Shown: in pieces, positions 61,509 to 64,000 of the stretch
Numbering within the stretch: the stretch's first letter is position 1
Layout: each line of letters starts with the position of its first letter
DNA from: Neospora caninum Liverpool
Taxonomy: Eukaryota; Apicomplexa; Conoidasida; Eucoccidiorida; Sarcocystidae
Assembly (NCBI RefSeq): GCF_000208865.1
Contig: NC_018393.1
Location: forward strand, 1,240,001-1,304,000
Direction of reading: 5' to 3'
Length of the DNA: 64,000 nucleotides
The notes under the pieces: model-generated
What the model saw: the letters and a program-made list of their open reading frames with translations, nothing else
Databases searched by the model: none
What the model was told of the DNA's origin: nothing
Made by a program: the position numbers and the translations under genes

Positions 61509-63094
61509 CTGAGCAGCGAAAGGCGCCGGACGCATGCAGCAGATAAGGATTGACGGGAGGTTGGAACGCCTTTCGAAAAGAGTTTCGCCTAACCATGAGG
61601 AAGAGCCCTCCGCTCTTGTCCCTCGCGATGTGTTTCTGTTCGACTGTCGAGGCTTACGCCGTTCATTCACCTTGCAGAAGGTGAGAACCGCCGTCCAACC
61701 GCGTTCTCATCGTCCTTCTTCCAGATGCCCCTGCCTCCCGTGCCTTCCTGGAAGAAGCCAACAACTCGACGCTCCTGTGTGGTGGTTAATGTACATGGCA
61801 GAGAGGAACGCGTCACCGTTTCGCGTTTTCGCCTTACCGGTGGATCGAGAGGCAAGGCAAGACGGAGACGCCCGGCCTCTCCTGGGGCTGGGCGTCCTGG
61901 CGAACTCTCTGCCACGTCTCTGGGGCCTGACCTGGGTACCGCTGACTGGGCTCCAGAGGGCCTTCCGGGACTGCGACCGCGGTCGCCAGGAAAACGGTCC
62001 AGGGGCCCTGGAACAGGAGCGCGGCAGGACAGTGCCTCCAAAATGCGTGTGAGCAGATCGGAGACAAACAGTGGAGAAAACGTGCGAAGGAAAGGTGCAG
62101 TCGCTGTGGGAGTGCCCAGGCGTGAGAAGCCCAGTGGTATCCCCCCCATCTGATACGTGGATCGGAGAACAGGAAAAGGCGTGCCAGCAATGTCCTGCCT
62201 CGAGGTCAGACGAGGGATCCATCGAAGACGAGACAACCGCAAAGGGTTTGAAAGGTACGGAGTTCAGCTCTCATCTCCCCACGTTAAGAGCGACCAGTCT
62301 CCTAGGGGGAACCCCGAGACGAAACGACCTATGCGAAGGCAGCTGGCCCTTCTTCCAACGCTGTCCGGTCTGCGCGGTGCCAGGTGTCTCCGGTTTAAAC
62401 CCTGGATTGCATGTTCGCGCTTTCCTACCACTTCACTGTGTGCGGCCTCCCACAGCCGAACGAAGCGCAACCCTGCCGAATCTGAAGAGGTGTGGCGGGG
62501 CGACAGCCCCTGATGGATCCGCCAGGGTCCTGACCTTTTTTCTGCGGGGCAGAGAGTCTGCCGCCGCTGGAGAAAAAAGCAGGAGTGCTCCGCGTGTGGG
62601 TCGAGCCTTTGGCTAGAGATTTCGTTGCGCCAGGAAGAGAACAACCGCCTCCAGGCTTCTCCAGGACGCGCCCGAGTACGGCTCTTCGGCTAGCTGCCGG
62701 CGACGCGCTGCTGCAGCTCCAGCGGTCGTTGACGGCAACTGCGTCTCGACTGATCTCTGTGAAGAAGTACTCGAGGGCTACAAATAGGGGAACGGGCGAG
62801 CGACACATGTCTGAAGCGCATGCGTTTGCTCCACCCCTGGAGACGCGGTGAAGAGTCGTGGGAAGAAACGCGAGAAGAAACTGGGACCCGCGAACCAAAG
62901 CGAAGCCCGAAACACGCACACCTCTCGTTAACCATGTCGACGCGCACTGCCCTCCGCACTCACACCCGATATCGCGTCCCTTGGTATTAGTATCCCTCTC
63001 TACTCAGTTAGATACAAACAGGAAACCTGGGTCGGCCTGTATACGTAATAGGATGCTACACCTGTCAGCATATATATGTATATCTATCTATCTA

Positions 63095-63132
<38 letters not shown>

Positions 63133-63663
63133 AATATTTGTTTATATCCATCGGTCTTCGTAGACCCATTCTGGGACATTTGCGTTTGTGAAAGGGCACC
63201 GTTTCCGCGAGCGGCGGCATCAAAGTGCCTGTTCGCGTGTTTGACCTTCCCGTCGTTACGAAATGACGACCGCTGAACATCCACTCCAGGCAAGTCACCT
63301 GGGTGCATGCCTCCCCTGGGACTAGCTCCCACGTGAGGTGACATCGGTGTGGGGCGTGCGTCGATCCGGAAGAGGAGAAACTCGTCGGCATTCACGGGTA
63401 ACGCGCCAGAGGTGACTCATTAGTGAGGTTCCCGCGACAGCTGTTCTCGGTCGTGCTTTCGAACGTTCTTCCCTCCACTTCTCCCCTTTGCTCGCTGTCC
63501 ATTCTCGGTGCGTGTTTGCCCTACTTTTGTTTTCCGCTGCTTTCGCTGCGTCACCCAAGGGGCCTTACTCTCGTCAGACAGTTTGGGTTGAGGCACGTGC
63601 TCGACCGGACTGGAGATTACAAGATAGGGCGAGGAGTCGAGTTCGCTCTCCTTCGAAACGGGT
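61509..63663. other. GC-rich region, probably 5' exons of the minus-strand coiled-coil gene; not resolved
   Basis: All three minus-strand frames are open over much of 61.7-62.2 kb, as is one plus-strand frame (61725-62153). A minus-strand acceptor TTCTTCACAG near 62750 precedes a possible exon (ISRDAVAVNDRW onwards). A good plus-strand donor CAGAAG|GTGAGA at 61681 also exists, but the next plus acceptor is only about 45 bases away, which is short for an intron here. A TA/CTAT microsatellite lies at 63068-63127. Confidence 0.35.
63068..63127 (+). repeat. (TA)n and (CTAT)n microsatellite
   Basis: TA repeats with an internal CTAT tetranucleotide run, about 60 bases in total. Confidence 0.9.
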
Positions 63664-64000
63664 ATGCCCTGTTTCGTCTCGGGCAAAAGGAGACAGGGTA
63701 GAGAGGAACCCCGTCCGGTCTCTATCAGACTGTCCCCGTTGCCCATTCTCGTGTTCTCTCCGGAAACCTCTCCCTTCTCGGTCTTCCCTATGTCTCCGCG
63801 TCCAGTCGTGCCGCGCGTGCCCCCGCCCAGCTGCCTGTTTGACGATGAAGGGCCACATGTCCCTTGGCGCTCTTCGCACATGCCGTCCTTGTTCCGTTCA
63901 CAGTCGGCCCCGCGCGTCGCGATTTCCGTCTCGTTCTCGGGTTTCGCCTCCGGCGCTGTGCCGAAGGCTCCTTCACGGGTCGAGAGGCCTGCGTCGCCGC
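63664..64000 (+). CDS. open frame running off the right edge, possible gene start
   Basis: From the ATG at 63664 the frame has no stop for 112 codons up to the window edge. The translation is Pro/Ser/Arg-rich (for example LSPLPILVFSPETSPFSVFP, then VVPRVPPPSCLFDDEGPHVP), like the disordered N-termini common in coccidian proteins. A second in-frame ATG is at 63790. No domain is visible. A minus-strand frame covers 63420-63881 as well, so the strand is not certain. Confidence 0.35.
   Translation, partial: MPCFVSGKRRQGREEPRPVSIRLSPLPILVFSPETSPFSVFPMSPRPVVPRVPPPSCLFDDEGPHVPWRSSHMPSLFRSQSAPRVAISVSFSGFASGAVPKAPSRVERPASP

Noticed and set aside
61725..62153. 142-codon plus-strand frame following a good donor at 61681
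   Set aside because: The implied intron would be about 45 bases, shorter than the others seen here, and the translation is Arg/Pro/Ser low complexity.
1..64000. Search for bacterial-type features: operons, Shine-Dalgarno sites, CRISPR arrays, insertion sequences, tRNA and rRNA genes
   Set aside because: Intron-rich eukaryotic genes throughout; no direct-repeat array with spacers, no transposase and no tRNA or rRNA pattern was seen by eye.

Overview
This window is nuclear DNA from an apicomplexan parasite, most likely a tissue-cyst coccidian close to Toxoplasma, Hammondia or Neospora. Reasons seen in the sequence are: genes broken into many short exons with GT-AG introns that keep phase; composite (TA)n(GA)n microsatellites inside introns; proteins enlarged by low-complexity insertions; candidate secreted proteins with a cleaved leader, a membrane helix and coiled coils as in dense-granule proteins; an ER chaperone ending in HDEL; and repeated TGCATGC elements, a known AP2-type motif of this group. 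The exact species cannot be fixed from the sequence alone. I saw no rRNA, tRNA, CRISPR or insertion sequence. All gene models were built by hand from splice signals, reading phase and protein family patterns, and no transcript data were used.

Layout. 0.5-2.8 kb (-): divergent acyl-CoA-synthetase-like protein, running off the left edge. 4.5-6.9 kb (+): TSR3, the 18S rRNA aminocarboxypropyl transferase. 7.7-8.7 kb (-): four-exon small secreted helical protein. 10.4-11.5 kb (-): secreted acidic protein with a Tyr/Pro/Lys repeat tail. 14.4-19.7 kb (-): F-box plus WD40 protein, sharing its start-codon CATG with a divergent (+) gene of unknown function at 19.7-21.8 kb. 23.3-25.9 kb (+): dense-granule-like coiled-coil membrane protein. 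29.7-30.6 kb (-): Lys/Glu/Ser-rich nuclear-type protein. 35.0-42.0 kb (-): 12-exon ER DnaJ-thioredoxin protein ending in HDEL. 45.1 kb (+): possible small single-span membrane protein. 45.6-51.2 kb (+): 12-exon protein with two cyclic-nucleotide-binding domains and no kinase domain. 51.6 kb (+): possible 64-residue membrane protein. 53.2-57.6 kb (+): 8-exon mitochondrial HMG-CoA lyase with a large insertion beside its active site. 59.9-61.5 kb (-): coiled-coil protein, 3' exons only. 63.7 kb to the right edge (+): an open frame that is probably the start of another gene.

How the genes relate. They do not form an operon or one pathway; this is ordinary mixed apicomplexan gene order with some divergent pairs. 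Functions that can be named are ribosome biogenesis (TSR3), ubiquitin ligase substrate choice (F-box/WD40), ER protein folding (DnaJ-thioredoxin), cyclic nucleotide signalling, and leucine/ketone-body metabolism (HMG-CoA lyase). The two candidate secreted proteins at 7.7-11.5 kb and the coiled-coil protein at 23.3 kb are the lineage-specific part of the window and the least explained.
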